Source of the DNA: G965218495 sp965218495
GTDB taxonomy: Bacteria; Bacteroidota; Rhodothermia; Rhodothermales; Bin80
Direction: 5' to 3'
DNA length: 64,000 nt
Assembly (NCBI GenBank): GCA_965218495.1
Contig: OZ244626.1
Coordinates: 3,782,001 to 3,846,000 of the forward strand
Below are positions 46,583 to 54,573 of the stretch, piece after piece; positions within the stretch are counted from its first letter, which is position 1; every line of letters begins with the position of its first letter. The translations under genes and the position numbers were made by a program. The notes under the pieces were generated by a model. It was not told the origin of the DNA, ran no database searches, and worked only from the letters and a program-made list of their open reading frames with translations.

Positions 46583-47003
46583 AGCAGCGTTCTTGGAGCG
46601 ATTGTAGGCCTTACCCGCAGTCCGCGACCTTTGTGGGTCGCCCACAGCTCATTTCAGCAAGGTATGACCGTGCCATAAGACTGCGCTCCAGGAGTATACC
46701 TGGAATTAAGCGGCGCGGTACAGGGTCTAACTTCGGTGTAGATACAACGGTGACTAAGTTCGGTGATTGTTACCTCAATGTATGCCAGCGAGGACCTCAA
46801 AGTCACGGTTGTTCCAGATACAGTTGGTAATTCGGTGAAGGCCCCGATGGGAATTGGCGGGCGCGAATGTTCAATCCCGTGGGAGGCGATCCTGTCGCAC
46901 TGATCGAACTCAGGACCAGCCTAGTCCGGTCTTGGCCACCGCCCTTCTCCGGCCAGCCCGTCGGCAGCGCGCCCGTGTCTACCAGTCGCTGCAGCGTACC
47001 CCG
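46583..47003. other. Spacer with possible conjugation-gene debris
   Basis: No intact gene. A plus-strand frame from 46869 (MFNPVGGDPVALIELRTS) ends at 46999 and appears to run, after a frame change, into YQSLQRTPMMRGFPQDVV at the start of the next feature. This is probably part of the decayed transfer region. Confidence 0.4.
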
Positions 47004-47264
47004 ATGATGAGGGGGTTCCCACAGGACGTGGTGCTCCTGGACGGATTCGCCATCCTGGTGACCGTAGTGGCGGCACGCATGTCGTTAATGGTCATCGCGC
47101 TGTGGATAGCGATCGCGTTCATAGCGATGCCCTTACTGCGCCACCTGTTTGCCGGCGAGCCAGGCTTCATGGAGATCCTGACCCGCACTTTCCGCTACGG
47201 ACATCTTTATCCGCGCCAGGCGTGGGAGGTTCCCACCCCGTATCAGGACACGGTAGGGGGCTGA
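47004..47264 (+). CDS. TrbD/VirB3-like inner-membrane transfer protein
   Basis: An 86-aa protein (MMRGFPQDVVLLDGFAILV and on) with two hydrophobic helices, DGFAILVTVVAARMSLMVIA and LWIAIAFIAMPLLRHLF, followed by a short soluble tail (GEPGFMEILTRTFRYGHLY). Size, topology and the stretch after the helices resemble TrbD/VirB3 components of type IV secretion. Its stop is directly followed by a TraF-like peptidase frame, which supports a conjugation origin. The homology between small membrane proteins is weak evidence, and the frame upstream looks damaged. It may be a remnant. Confidence 0.5.
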   Translation: MMRGFPQDVVLLDGFAILVTVVAARMSLMVIALWIAIAFIAMPLLRHLFAGEPGFMEILTRTFRYGHLYPRQAWEVPTPYQDTVGG

Positions 47265-47265
47265 G

Positions 47266-47922
47266 GTGGGATGGTGGAGCGCCAGGATCGCGCGCTGGCA
47301 GTCCACCGGTGGCGCCCCACCCCCGAAAGACCATGGGTGGGCGGTACTGTCCACGGTGATCGCCGCCATAGTGACCACGGGAGCGATAGTCTACGTGGTG
47401 ACGATGGCTCCCGGGGTCCTCAACCGTCTGCCGCTGCACTACAACTGGCCCCCCTCGCTGCCCACAGGGTTCTACCGCCCCAGTCTTCCGGACGCGCTGG
47501 CCCGCGGGGACCTGGTGCGCGTGTGCCTGCCCGAGGCGCATGCAGCGCCGGCGTTGGAGCGCGGGTATCTCAACCCCGGCCGATGCCCGGGCAGCACGGA
47601 GCTGCTGGCCAAGGTGCTGGTCGCGCTGCCAGGGGACACGGTGCACGTCGGTTCCACGAACACGCGCGAAAGCGAGGGCCTGGTGATGCGCGCCCCTGTG
47701 GTGGTGCTGGACTCCAAAAGCCGCCCTGTCCCAGCCCTGCTCGGTCCGCGGGTCATGGGCGCCGACGAGTGCTTCGTGCTGAGCACGTAAATTCCTCACA
47801 GCTACTACAGCCGCTACTTTGGGCCGGTGGACTGAAGCTCGCTGCACGTGATCCTGACGGCTGTGGATGGCGCGGTGCAGGCCGCGATAGACACCATGCG
47901 CCGGGCCATGCTCAGAGAATAG
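47266..47922 (+). pseudogene. TraF-like conjugative signal peptidase, interrupted by two stops
   Basis: An S26-family TraF-type peptidase frame: a membrane helix (TVIAAIVTTGAIVYVVTMAP), LHYNWPPSLPTGFYRP with the likely nucleophile Ser, RGDLVRVCLPEAHA, LLAKVLVALPGDTV with the catalytic Lys, and MGADECFVLST. The frame stops at TAA (47788-47790) where Tyr is expected. Family-like sequence continues in frame (IPHSYYSRYFGPVD) to a TGA (47833-47835) and then to 47922. TraF processes pilin and related proteins in conjugation. Here it is dead, a trace of an integrated conjugative element or plasmid. Confidence 0.75.
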
Positions 47923-48322
47923 GGGAGAAGGGCGGAACGCGCCCGCAGGTTGCTTGGCCAAGTCGCTAATGTCTTGCTCTTATTGGAATCCATCGTCTTA
48001 ATTCGACTGGGCCAGAATGATTGACAGGATATGTACAGGTTGTTATATTTGCCAGCGGTTTCAAGGTCTAGGGAGTTTTCCCTAAGCAAGGATGCGTGTC
48101 GAGAGCAATGGCCAGCTAAGCCGACCGCTGCGGCGTGGCTGACTAAGGCACTGGTTAAGGCGCCTTTCCGGTACCTGACGCCGCCCCAAAACGGTGGAAG
48201 TCTTCACGGCACGAGAGCTTAGTCAGTGCTGGTATATTCGAGGCAACCATCCGTTCCGGTTAATGTATCAGCAAAGACTTGCGATGATCAATATCCGATC
48301 AGGGACGCAGTAACGGTTTATC
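47923..48322. other. Intergenic, no recognisable gene
   Basis: About 400 bases between the TraF remnant and the TIGR04255 cassette. Only short frames are present. The region must hold the promoter of the cassette, but I cannot assign one. Confidence 0.5.
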
Positions 48323-49120
48323 GTGGACCCTTTGCCATCTTTCAAGAATCCACCAGTGATCGAGGTTGCGATCTCTGTTCAATTTAGACCCCTTGACGAT
48401 CTGACCAGCCCACGTGTGGGACTGCTTTGGCAGAGATACCGCGGCGAATTTCCTAATCTGGAAGTCCATCCTGTCCTTGAGTCTCGGTTTGAGCAATCCA
48501 GTCCAGTCCCACCCCAGAATTTCCACATAGAGATCGGGAGGCCCCCCACCTCCCGCGTATGGCTTGTCACGGATGACAGATCGAATCTGATCCAGATCCA
48601 ACAGGACCGATTCGTCTTCAATTGGCGTAGGATCGGCAGCCAGGATTACCCTAGGTATGAACATGTGCGTGCAGAGTTCGAGAAGAACTTTGGCGTTTTC
48701 CTGGAATTTCTCGCGGAAGAACAACTAGGTGACCCGAAACTGAATCAATGGGAATTAACCTATGTTAATCATATACAAGCTGGTATTGGATGGCACCAGC
48801 ATGGTGAACTCAACTCGGTAGTCCCGTTACTAGTGGGGGAAATGAAGAGAAAGTTCCTGCCTGAGCCGGAAGACATTGCACTACGGGTGCGGTATCCAAT
48901 TCAGGGCGGGAGGTCTCTCTCTAGGCTGTATGTCGAGGCCACCCCCATGGTTACCCCCCCATCTGGCGAGCTGGCCTTTCGGCTCACGCTTACCGCAAGG
49001 GGGAAACTAGGAGATGCAGATTTGAGATCGCAGCTGGACATGGGCCGCGAATGGATTGTGCGAGGATTCACAGAAGTGACTTCAGAAAAAATGCACCAAC
49101 TCTGGAAGCGAGAGCGATGA
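48323..49120 (+). CDS. TIGR04255 family protein
   Basis: A 265-aa protein starting with GTG at 48323 (no nearer ATG precedes the conserved LPSFKNPPVIEVAISVQF). The NPPVIEV opening, the middle NQWELTYVNHI, and the late RLYVEATPM and LTLTARG strands are typical of the sporadically distributed TIGR04255 family. Its function is unknown. The stop overlaps the start of the next gene by 4 bases (ATGA), so the two are co-translated. The patchy distribution of the family and the neighbourhood of defence and mobile genes suggest a conflict-related role, but this is inference. Confidence 0.8.
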   Translation: MDPLPSFKNPPVIEVAISVQFRPLDDLTSPRVGLLWQRYRGEFPNLEVHPVLESRFEQSSPVPPQNFHIEIGRPPTSRVWLVTDDRSNLIQIQQDRFVFNWRRIGSQDYPRYEHVRAEFEKNFGVFLEFLAEEQLGDPKLNQWELTYVNHIQAGIGWHQHGELNSVVPLLVGEMKRKFLPEPEDIALRVRYPIQGGRSLSRLYVEATPMVTPPSGELAFRLTLTARGKLGDADLRSQLDMGREWIVRGFTEVTSEKMHQLWKRER

Positions 49121-49614
49121 CACCTAATGCGCTAGCTGCGGTTGATACTCCAGCCAACCCAAGGTTTCTCTCGGACCGGCCTTACCTTCGAGGCATTGCC
49201 CCGTCCTATCGTTTATTGGTCAACCCGCTGCCGATCGGTTACCTGACCGAGCCACCTCAGTTGGCCTCTTGGTTTCTCGGCATAAGGGACAAGATACGAG
49301 GCTATCTGGAACTGGTCCCCAACTGGGATTCGTATGGCGGGGGGCCGATATCTAGAGAGGTAGTTGATAATGCGGAGAGGTTTGCAGAGGTGATGGCCCG
49401 AAGTGGTTTCTCGCGCCCGAACGTATGTCCCGAGTCTTCGGGGGGAATCCTCCTTGAATGGCTGCGCCGTGGTCAGGCCTTGACAGTGGATATCGCAAGT
49501 GACAATGAGGGATTGTCTTTCTCATACGAATCTGCCGAAACACCTGAGTCGGAAGGTGATGGTCGGGATTTCTTAGAGTTGGTAAGGGGAGGTTTTCTCC
49601 AACATCCCTTCTAA
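49117..49614 (+). CDS. Hypothetical protein, second gene of TIGR04255 cassette
   Basis: A 165-aa protein from the ATG at 49117, coupled to the TIGR04255 gene by a 4-base overlap. The recognisable part is YLELVPNWDSYGGGPISREV and then a VCPESSGGILLEWLRRGQAL strand pair. This NWDSYGG pattern recurs in small proteins next to TIGR04255 genes, as far as I recall, but it has no assigned function. No signal peptide or membrane helix. The role is probably tied to the first and third genes of the cassette. Confidence 0.7.
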   Translation: MTPNALAAVDTPANPRFLSDRPYLRGIAPSYRLLVNPLPIGYLTEPPQLASWFLGIRDKIRGYLELVPNWDSYGGGPISREVVDNAERFAEVMARSGFSRPNVCPESSGGILLEWLRRGQALTVDIASDNEGLSFSYESAETPESEGDGRDFLELVRGGFLQHPF

Positions 49615-49637
49615 GGTTGCTGGTTTGAACTCTGCCG

Positions 49638-50057
49638 ATGCCATCACCAAAGTATGCAGACGATCCGTCTATAGATAATGACGAGGTGATCTGGCGGAGG
49701 ATCCCTAAAGGGATGGCTTTCTTGGATTCCTCCATGGGTAGATGGCGACCTCAAAGTGGGCTATTCAGCGACTCTAGGGACAAAACGCCGATGTCAGCGC
49801 ATCGGGCGAAATGCTACGGTAGTCCCGAAGAGGCGAATGTCGGAGACAATTTGATGGTTGGGCTATGCGTACGGTTTCTGCGTGATCTGGGCTTGGGGGT
49901 TGCGACGGAACCCCCGCAGCCAGATGACGCAGGCCATGTTTTTGTGTTCGGGAGTAAGACAGCCTCTGTCAAGAGAAAGTTGGCAGTGCGCGCGAAGTGG
50001 GTGATCCCGCCACATCAGGACTCGCAACAATTCTTCGGAAACATTGAGCCCGACTAG
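49638..50057 (+). CDS. Hypothetical protein, third gene of TIGR04255 cassette
   Basis: A 139-aa soluble protein, 23 bases downstream of the previous gene. Features: DNDEVIWRRIPKGMAFLDSS, GRWRPQSGLFSDSRDKTPMS, LGLGVATEPPQPDDAGHVFV and SVKRKLAVRAKWVIPP. The block R-R-I...RPxSxxF...TPMS recurs in sporadically distributed small proteins of unknown function. Its position suggests an effector or partner of the TIGR04255 protein. It ends 68 bases before IS3 debris, so the cassette may have been bordered or moved by that element. Confidence 0.65.
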   Translation: MPSPKYADDPSIDNDEVIWRRIPKGMAFLDSSMGRWRPQSGLFSDSRDKTPMSAHRAKCYGSPEEANVGDNLMVGLCVRFLRDLGLGVATEPPQPDDAGHVFVFGSKTASVKRKLAVRAKWVIPPHQDSQQFFGNIEPD

Positions 50058-50124
50058 CCGGGTATAGTAGGACTGTATGTCAAGCTTTCTATATAGGCCC
50101 TGCTCGCGATCAGGGACTGGACCG

Positions 50125-50583
50125 GTAACCCCTCCGTGTTGCGCGCGTCCTAGGATCTTCCACAGCGATCAGGGTGTGCAGTACACCAGCGATGAGATGA
50201 CCGCCATCTCGCTGGAGGTCGACATCAGGATCTCGATGTGTGGTCGCGGTCGGTGCTACGACAACATCCTGAACGAGCGCCTTTGGCGTAGCGTAGAGTA
50301 CGAAGAGGTGTACCTGAACGAGTACGCGACACTGCACGAAGCGCGGGCACGGCTACAGGCATACTTCGCCTGCTACAACCATCAGCGTCCGCACCAAGGG
50401 TGCAACATCGGACGCCGTACGTGGTGTACACAGGCCGGCTGGGAGCCGACCAGACAGCGCAGCCAGCATGAACGTAAACGCTATCCACACCGGGACAGCC
50501 TGGTCCCGCTATTACGCGTCCTCCAGGAGGCAAGATTTTCTTAAAATGAGCAAAATCGTGTCCAGCGATTGGGGTACACTTCA
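50125..50583 (+). mobile_element. IS3-family element, right-hand remnant
   Basis: Encodes the C-terminal half of an IS3 OrfB integrase: RIFHSDQGVQYTSDEM (second catalytic Asp), CGRGRCYDNILNERLWRSVE (catalytic Glu in NE), YFACYNHQRPHQG, then a tail to the stop at 50542-50544. It is followed by the right terminal repeat TGTCCAGCGATTGGGG to ACACTTCA (50559-50583). The left part, with OrfA and the first catalytic Asp, is missing. The last part matches the fragment at 3852-4008, so the two came from one IS family member. Confidence 0.85.
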
Positions 50584-50869
50584 CCCCCGTGTAACCATAG
50601 CACGCACAAAGGCACGCTGAATGAAAGTGTGCGGGCGCCATGCTTGCACACGAAGCGGAGCAATGCTGGTTGTGCAGGAAGCCCGTGTCAGGACTTCGAG
50701 CGAATGGCGGTGCTGGCGGCCTGAAATTCAGTCAACTGGACCGGTTCTAGACAGGGCTGCGAACAAGTACTGCGCAAAAGCATGGCAGGGGGCATCCCAC
50801 GGGAAAAGCCAGAGGCCATTGCGCAGGATACGACTAGTTTGATGCACATGGCGGAAAACATCGAGCAAA

Positions 50870-51805
50870 TCATGCTACCGTCCTGAAGCGCTCGAAGCGT
50901 AGTGCAAGGCGGTCTCGATCTGGTCGGTCCTTGATTCGATTTGGCAGGTGAATTGTCCCGCCACGGAGCCTCTTAAGGGCTTCGAGGACCGGCCCATCGC
51001 TTTGACAGAGAAGTCGCTCGGAGATATGTAGGCGATAGTCCGGGTCGATACCGATCAGATGGGAATCAAATGCAGCGTGATGAATTTTCGACAGGGGCAG
51101 ACCATTGGGGACCACCGGCTGACCGAACTTCTCATCCTTATCCGATATGATGTGTGCGGCATCCAGGAGTAAAGGTTCAGATATTCCAGACAGCGCGCAA
51201 CGCCCGCTATAGGCGCTGATGACGGCTTCTCGAAATGACGCCTGATGTAGCCGTTGCTTGACAGAACATAGTGCATACCGTCGCTCCCAGCCTTTTGTTG
51301 GAGGCGTCAACATTTCTTGGTCAGGCATTCCGAATGCAATCCTCGCCTTCAGCGTCTTGGAATCCCACCCCGAAATGAATACAGGGAGTATTGCCAGATA
51401 ACGACCAGGAGCGATGCCGAGAAAATAGATTACTGGAACCCTGTTCACGAAGGCTTCGCGCAGCCAGCGATTGTCAGCCGCCTGGGGATTCTTTCCCATG
51501 AATGCGTAGTCCACCATCTGGTCACCTTCAAATATCTGGCGGTGAACCTCGCGTTGGTCGTCATACCAGATCCTTCGTCCCGGCCTAGGAAATACAGTTT
51601 TGATCGAAAGCAGGAACTGCATCTGCCTAGGCTTGAAGATGCCGCGCGGCCGATTAACGAGCGGGATGCGCTTACCATCGAAGACAAAACCAGGTTGCAA
51701 GTCGCTTAGAGTCAGATGGTGATGTGCTTCACTCAGCCTTCGGACATGGCTGAATGCAGCCATTCGGATCGACGCATCCCTGTCGCTTTCGGTGATTGAG
51801 ACCAC
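50870..51805 (-). CDS. HNH endonuclease with N-terminal sensor-like domain
   Basis: A 311-aa protein. The C-terminal half is an HNH nuclease: YSGRCALSGISEPLLLDAAH (first His in AAH), then NGLPLSKIHHAAFDSHLIGI and YRLHISERL. The N-terminal 150 residues (LQPGFVFDGKRIPLVNRPRG, FKPRQMQFLLSI, IWYDDQREVH) form a conserved domain seen before such HNH modules, possibly a modification-sensing domain. Probably a restriction-type nuclease. Its start is 3 bases downstream of the stop of the next HNH gene on the same strand (51809), so they form an operon. Confidence 0.8.
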   Translation of the reverse strand: MVSITESDRDASIRMAAFSHVRRLSEAHHHLTLSDLQPGFVFDGKRIPLVNRPRGIFKPRQMQFLLSIKTVFPRPGRRIWYDDQREVHRQIFEGDQMVDYAFMGKNPQAADNRWLREAFVNRVPVIYFLGIAPGRYLAILPVFISGWDSKTLKARIAFGMPDQEMLTPPTKGWERRYALCSVKQRLHQASFREAVISAYSGRCALSGISEPLLLDAAHIISDKDEKFGQPVVPNGLPLSKIHHAAFDSHLIGIDPDYRLHISERLLCQSDGPVLEALKRLRGGTIHLPNRIKDRPDRDRLALRFERFRTVA

Positions 51806-51808
51806 GAC

Positions 51809-52732
51809 TCACCCCCTGAAACAATGCTCGTTGTGCCAAGCTAAAGAACGGGGATCGGGACGGTCGTTGGGTCGCCTGGGAGCAGCGATTGGTCTTCCGT
51901 GCAGTGCGTAGTAATCTTTGCCGTTCTCGAACTCTTCTCGAATGTGTCGGCTGACCTCGAATTTGAGATTGGGTGTGACAGTCACATATCCGGTGTCGAA
52001 CAGGCTGTGGATATCGCCACGTAGTAGCAGTCCGTTCCGTGCTTCGTGCTTGCCCCCATCGCCATAGGGACGAATATGAGCAGCCTCCAGAGCCGGCAGA
52101 GTTCTTTCCTGAGTGACTGCGCAACGCCGCTCGTAAATATCAGTCACCAGCACGCGAAAAGCGCCTTGTCCCAGACGGGGCGAATAGAGGGCTGGCTCAC
52201 TGTATCGCAAAGATGGGGTCAGCAGTCCACTTGAATCTTGTCTCTGAAGGCGATCATTGACATCCGTCCAAAGTTTATGACCTTCGACGTTGCCCGTGTT
52301 ATAGGTTTTGAATGCAACGATATTCCTGGACCAGCTTGCCGGCTCTGGGATCCAATCGGATTCGCGGAAAAAGAATGGTTGGGTTAAGATTCGGCAACCG
52401 ATGGTGAAATCACTCCGGTCGTTTGCTTCTGCTGCTCGGTACTTGACTATCCTAGTGCGCATTTCCTGAGCTGATTCAGCACCGTTGGCCTCGCCGAATA
52501 CCCTCCAAGCCATAGAACATGGCAGCTTGTTCGCATAGGCGAAGATGCCACCACCGACAATGTAGTTGCGGGGCTTACGTAATTTGAACAGGAACAATTC
52601 ACCCTCTTGAAGCGCGCGGAAATTTCTTGCGGAAGGCGACCAAAAATTGACCTCACTCAGGCCAGAATGCCTGAGCGCCTCGAACCAATTGTTATCCGTA
52701 ACAGCAACTACGAGGCTAATGGTCATTGTCAT
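51809..52732 (-). CDS. HNH endonuclease with EVE/ASCH-like N-terminus
   Basis: A 307-aa protein. Residues about 10-105 (DNNWFEALRHSGLSEVNFWS, FRALQEGELFLFKLRKPRNY, IVGGGIFAYANKLPCSMAWR) look like a PUA-superfamily domain of the EVE/ASCH type, which binds modified bases. The C-terminal HNH nuclease has YERRCAVTQERTLPALEAAH, IRPYGDGGKHEARNGLLLRG and DIHSLFDTGYVTV. This arrangement is typical of type IV, modification-dependent restriction. It is the first gene of the two-gene HNH operon. Confidence 0.85.
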   Translation of the reverse strand: MTMTISLVVAVTDNNWFEALRHSGLSEVNFWSPSARNFRALQEGELFLFKLRKPRNYIVGGGIFAYANKLPCSMAWRVFGEANGAESAQEMRTRIVKYRAAEANDRSDFTIGCRILTQPFFFRESDWIPEPASWSRNIVAFKTYNTGNVEGHKLWTDVNDRLQRQDSSGLLTPSLRYSEPALYSPRLGQGAFRVLVTDIYERRCAVTQERTLPALEAAHIRPYGDGGKHEARNGLLLRGDIHSLFDTGYVTVTPNLKFEVSRHIREEFENGKDYYALHGRPIAAPRRPNDRPDPRSLAWHNEHCFRG

Positions 52733-52796
52733 TCAAGGTTATGTGGTGAGGAACCGGCCAACAGATCCGGCCAGAACCCAAATCCTCTAGATCGCA

Positions 52797-52930
52797 GCCA
52801 TCGGTTTATCTGCTATGTAGACAGTTGCTGGACAGACGCCGCGAGATTCCGAGGAGTTTACAATCTTCCGTTCAGTTGCGGCAACGGTCTTGGGTCCATT
52901 GGTTTCCTGCTGCAAGCTGCTTCAAGGTAG
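52797..52930 (+). pseudogene. Possible SUMF1/C-type-lectin-fold tail fragment
   Basis: An open frame that ends SCWTDAARFRGVYNLPFSCG-NGLGSIGFLLQAASR and a stop at 52928. It resembles the conserved C-terminal RGGSW...R...GFR pattern of formylglycine-generating-enzyme-like and DGR variable proteins, with changes at key positions. No N-terminal part or start is evident. A weak call. Confidence 0.3.
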
Positions 52931-53457
52931 CAGCCGCCCATGTACAATTCAAGTAATCCGAATTCGCCGGGATCCCTGACAACTACAGACCCCCGCCCGA
53001 ATACACTGCTAGCAACGACGGTAGCAGTAAACCGCGCCCATCATTGTTTCAGACTGAGCTTCCAAGTAGTAGAGCTGGCCATTGAGTCGCGTACCTGATT
53101 GTTTTCATTGAAGATGCCGGCGGTCGCCGGGGGGCGGTGCGCCAAACTCAGTTGGAAGAAGGCGTTCGCACTAGGAGCCTGGTGTAACTCCAACTTGACA
53201 TTGTGCCCCCTACACCAAGCTCCTAGTGTTCGGCACATTTACTGGCAGTGGCGAATCCATCCAAATCGGGCTCAAACAGGCTTCACTCTGGAAATTCAGC
53301 GAAAGAACCGCGGCCTTGTCTCCGATCGGCGCCCTGCCGCGCATCGTAATACGACCCGCCAGAAATCCGGTACTATTGCGCCGGAACTGCTAAATTTCCA
53401 GCTGTCCGCTTCGCAATGAACGGAGTGGCGATCAGAGACGCAGCTCAATACACGACT
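52931..53457. other. Intergenic with one long hairpin
   Basis: About 530 bases without a gene. The only structure is the inverted repeat at 53168-53229. An in-frame ATG at 53416 for the next gene is less likely than 53458. Confidence 0.5.
53168..53229. repeat. Long imperfect hairpin
   Basis: ACTAGGAGCCTGGTGTA at 53170-53186 pairs with TACACCAAGCTCCTAGT at 53211-53227, with one mismatch across 17 bp, extended by flanking bases, and a 24-base loop. There is no U tract. It could be a remnant of a small repeat element (REP/MITE-like) or a recombination site. I see no second copy in the window. Confidence 0.6.
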
Positions 53458-54573
53458 ATGTCTACATCCAAGTGGCTTTTCATGGTCCCCGTGCTCTTTG
53501 CCGGCACCCATTCACCAGACCTGCCTCTGGAGAAGATCAAGCTTCCCGATGGCTTCAAGATAGAGATCTTTTCAGATGAGGTCCCCAATGCCCGGCAGCT
53601 GGCTGTGGCGCCAGGCGGCACCGTGTTTGTCGGCTCTCGCCGTGGCGGCAAGGTGCATGCCGTTGTGGACCGCGACGGTGACTACAAGGCGGATGAGGTC
53701 CTGGTCATCGCAGAAGGTCTTACCATGCCGACAGGGCTAGCAATCCACGAAGGAGACCTCTATGTGGCAGCCGTTAGCAGAATTCTGCGCTACTACGACA
53801 TAGAGGCCAACCTGATGAATCCGCCAGAGCCCGCAGTGGTGGTTGACGACTTGCCGAGCGACAGGATGCACGGATGGAAATTCATCTCATTCGGCCCCGA
53901 TGGCCTGTTGTACGTTCCGGTAGGCACCCCGTGCAACACATGCGAGCGCCCCGACCCCTATGCCACTGTGCTGCGAATGAACAAAGATGGCAGCGGCCGA
54001 GAGGTCTATGCGCGCGGCATCCGTAACTCCGTAGGATTCGATTGGCACCCGGTCACCGGCGACCTGTGGATTACCGACAATGGGAGGGACAACATCAGCC
54101 CGGATCCGGCCATCACTGACGAGCTGCCATCCTGTGAGCTAAATCACGCGCCGGAGCCGGGCATGCACTTCGGCTATCCCTACTATCACCAGGGAGATAC
54201 GCCTGATCCTGAGTTTGGCGAAAACCGCATTGCTGAAGAATTCCATGCTCCCGCCATTCTGCTTGGCCCACATGTGGCGCCGCTGGGCATTGAATTCTAT
54301 GAGGGGGCGATGTTTCCTGAAGCTTACAGACACCAAGCCTTCATTGCTGAGCACGGATCTTGGAACCGTAGGGAGAAGATCGGATACCGTGTCAAGCTGG
54401 TGCGCTTCGACGAAGCAGGCATGGCGACAGGCCAAGAGGTCTTCGCCAAAGGATGGCTTGACGGCCAACAGGCCTGGGGACGACCCGTGGATATGGAAAC
54501 CCTGCCGGATGGCTCGCTGCTGATCTCCGACGATCAGGCGGACGCGATATACCGTGTCACCTACCAGCAGTAG
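53458..54573 (+). CDS. GSDH-family (PQQ-type) sugar/sorbosone dehydrogenase
   Basis: A 371-aa exported protein from the ATG at 53458, with a short hydrophobic leader (KWLFMVPVLFAGTHS). The rest is a GSDH (glucose/sorbosone dehydrogenase) beta-propeller: LPDGFKIEIFSDEVPNARQL, LYVPVGTPCNTCERPDP, YARGIRNSVGFDWHPVTGDL, WITDNGRDNISPD and LISDDQADAIYRVTY. Members may use PQQ to oxidise sugars in the periplasm, but many in Bacteroidota have no proven activity. It is convergent with the amidase gene at 54574. Confidence 0.85.
   Translation: MSTSKWLFMVPVLFAGTHSPDLPLEKIKLPDGFKIEIFSDEVPNARQLAVAPGGTVFVGSRRGGKVHAVVDRDGDYKADEVLVIAEGLTMPTGLAIHEGDLYVAAVSRILRYYDIEANLMNPPEPAVVVDDLPSDRMHGWKFISFGPDGLLYVPVGTPCNTCERPDPYATVLRMNKDGSGREVYARGIRNSVGFDWHPVTGDLWITDNGRDNISPDPAITDELPSCELNHAPEPGMHFGYPYYHQGDTPDPEFGENRIAEEFHAPAILLGPHVAPLGIEFYEGAMFPEAYRHQAFIAEHGSWNRREKIGYRVKLVRFDEAGMATGQEVFAKGWLDGQQAWGRPVDMETLPDGSLLISDDQADAIYRVTYQQ

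Noticed and set aside
52797..52930. A full diversity-generating retroelement
   Set aside because: No reverse transcriptase, Avd protein or template repeat is present in the window, and the similarity is limited to one short tail.
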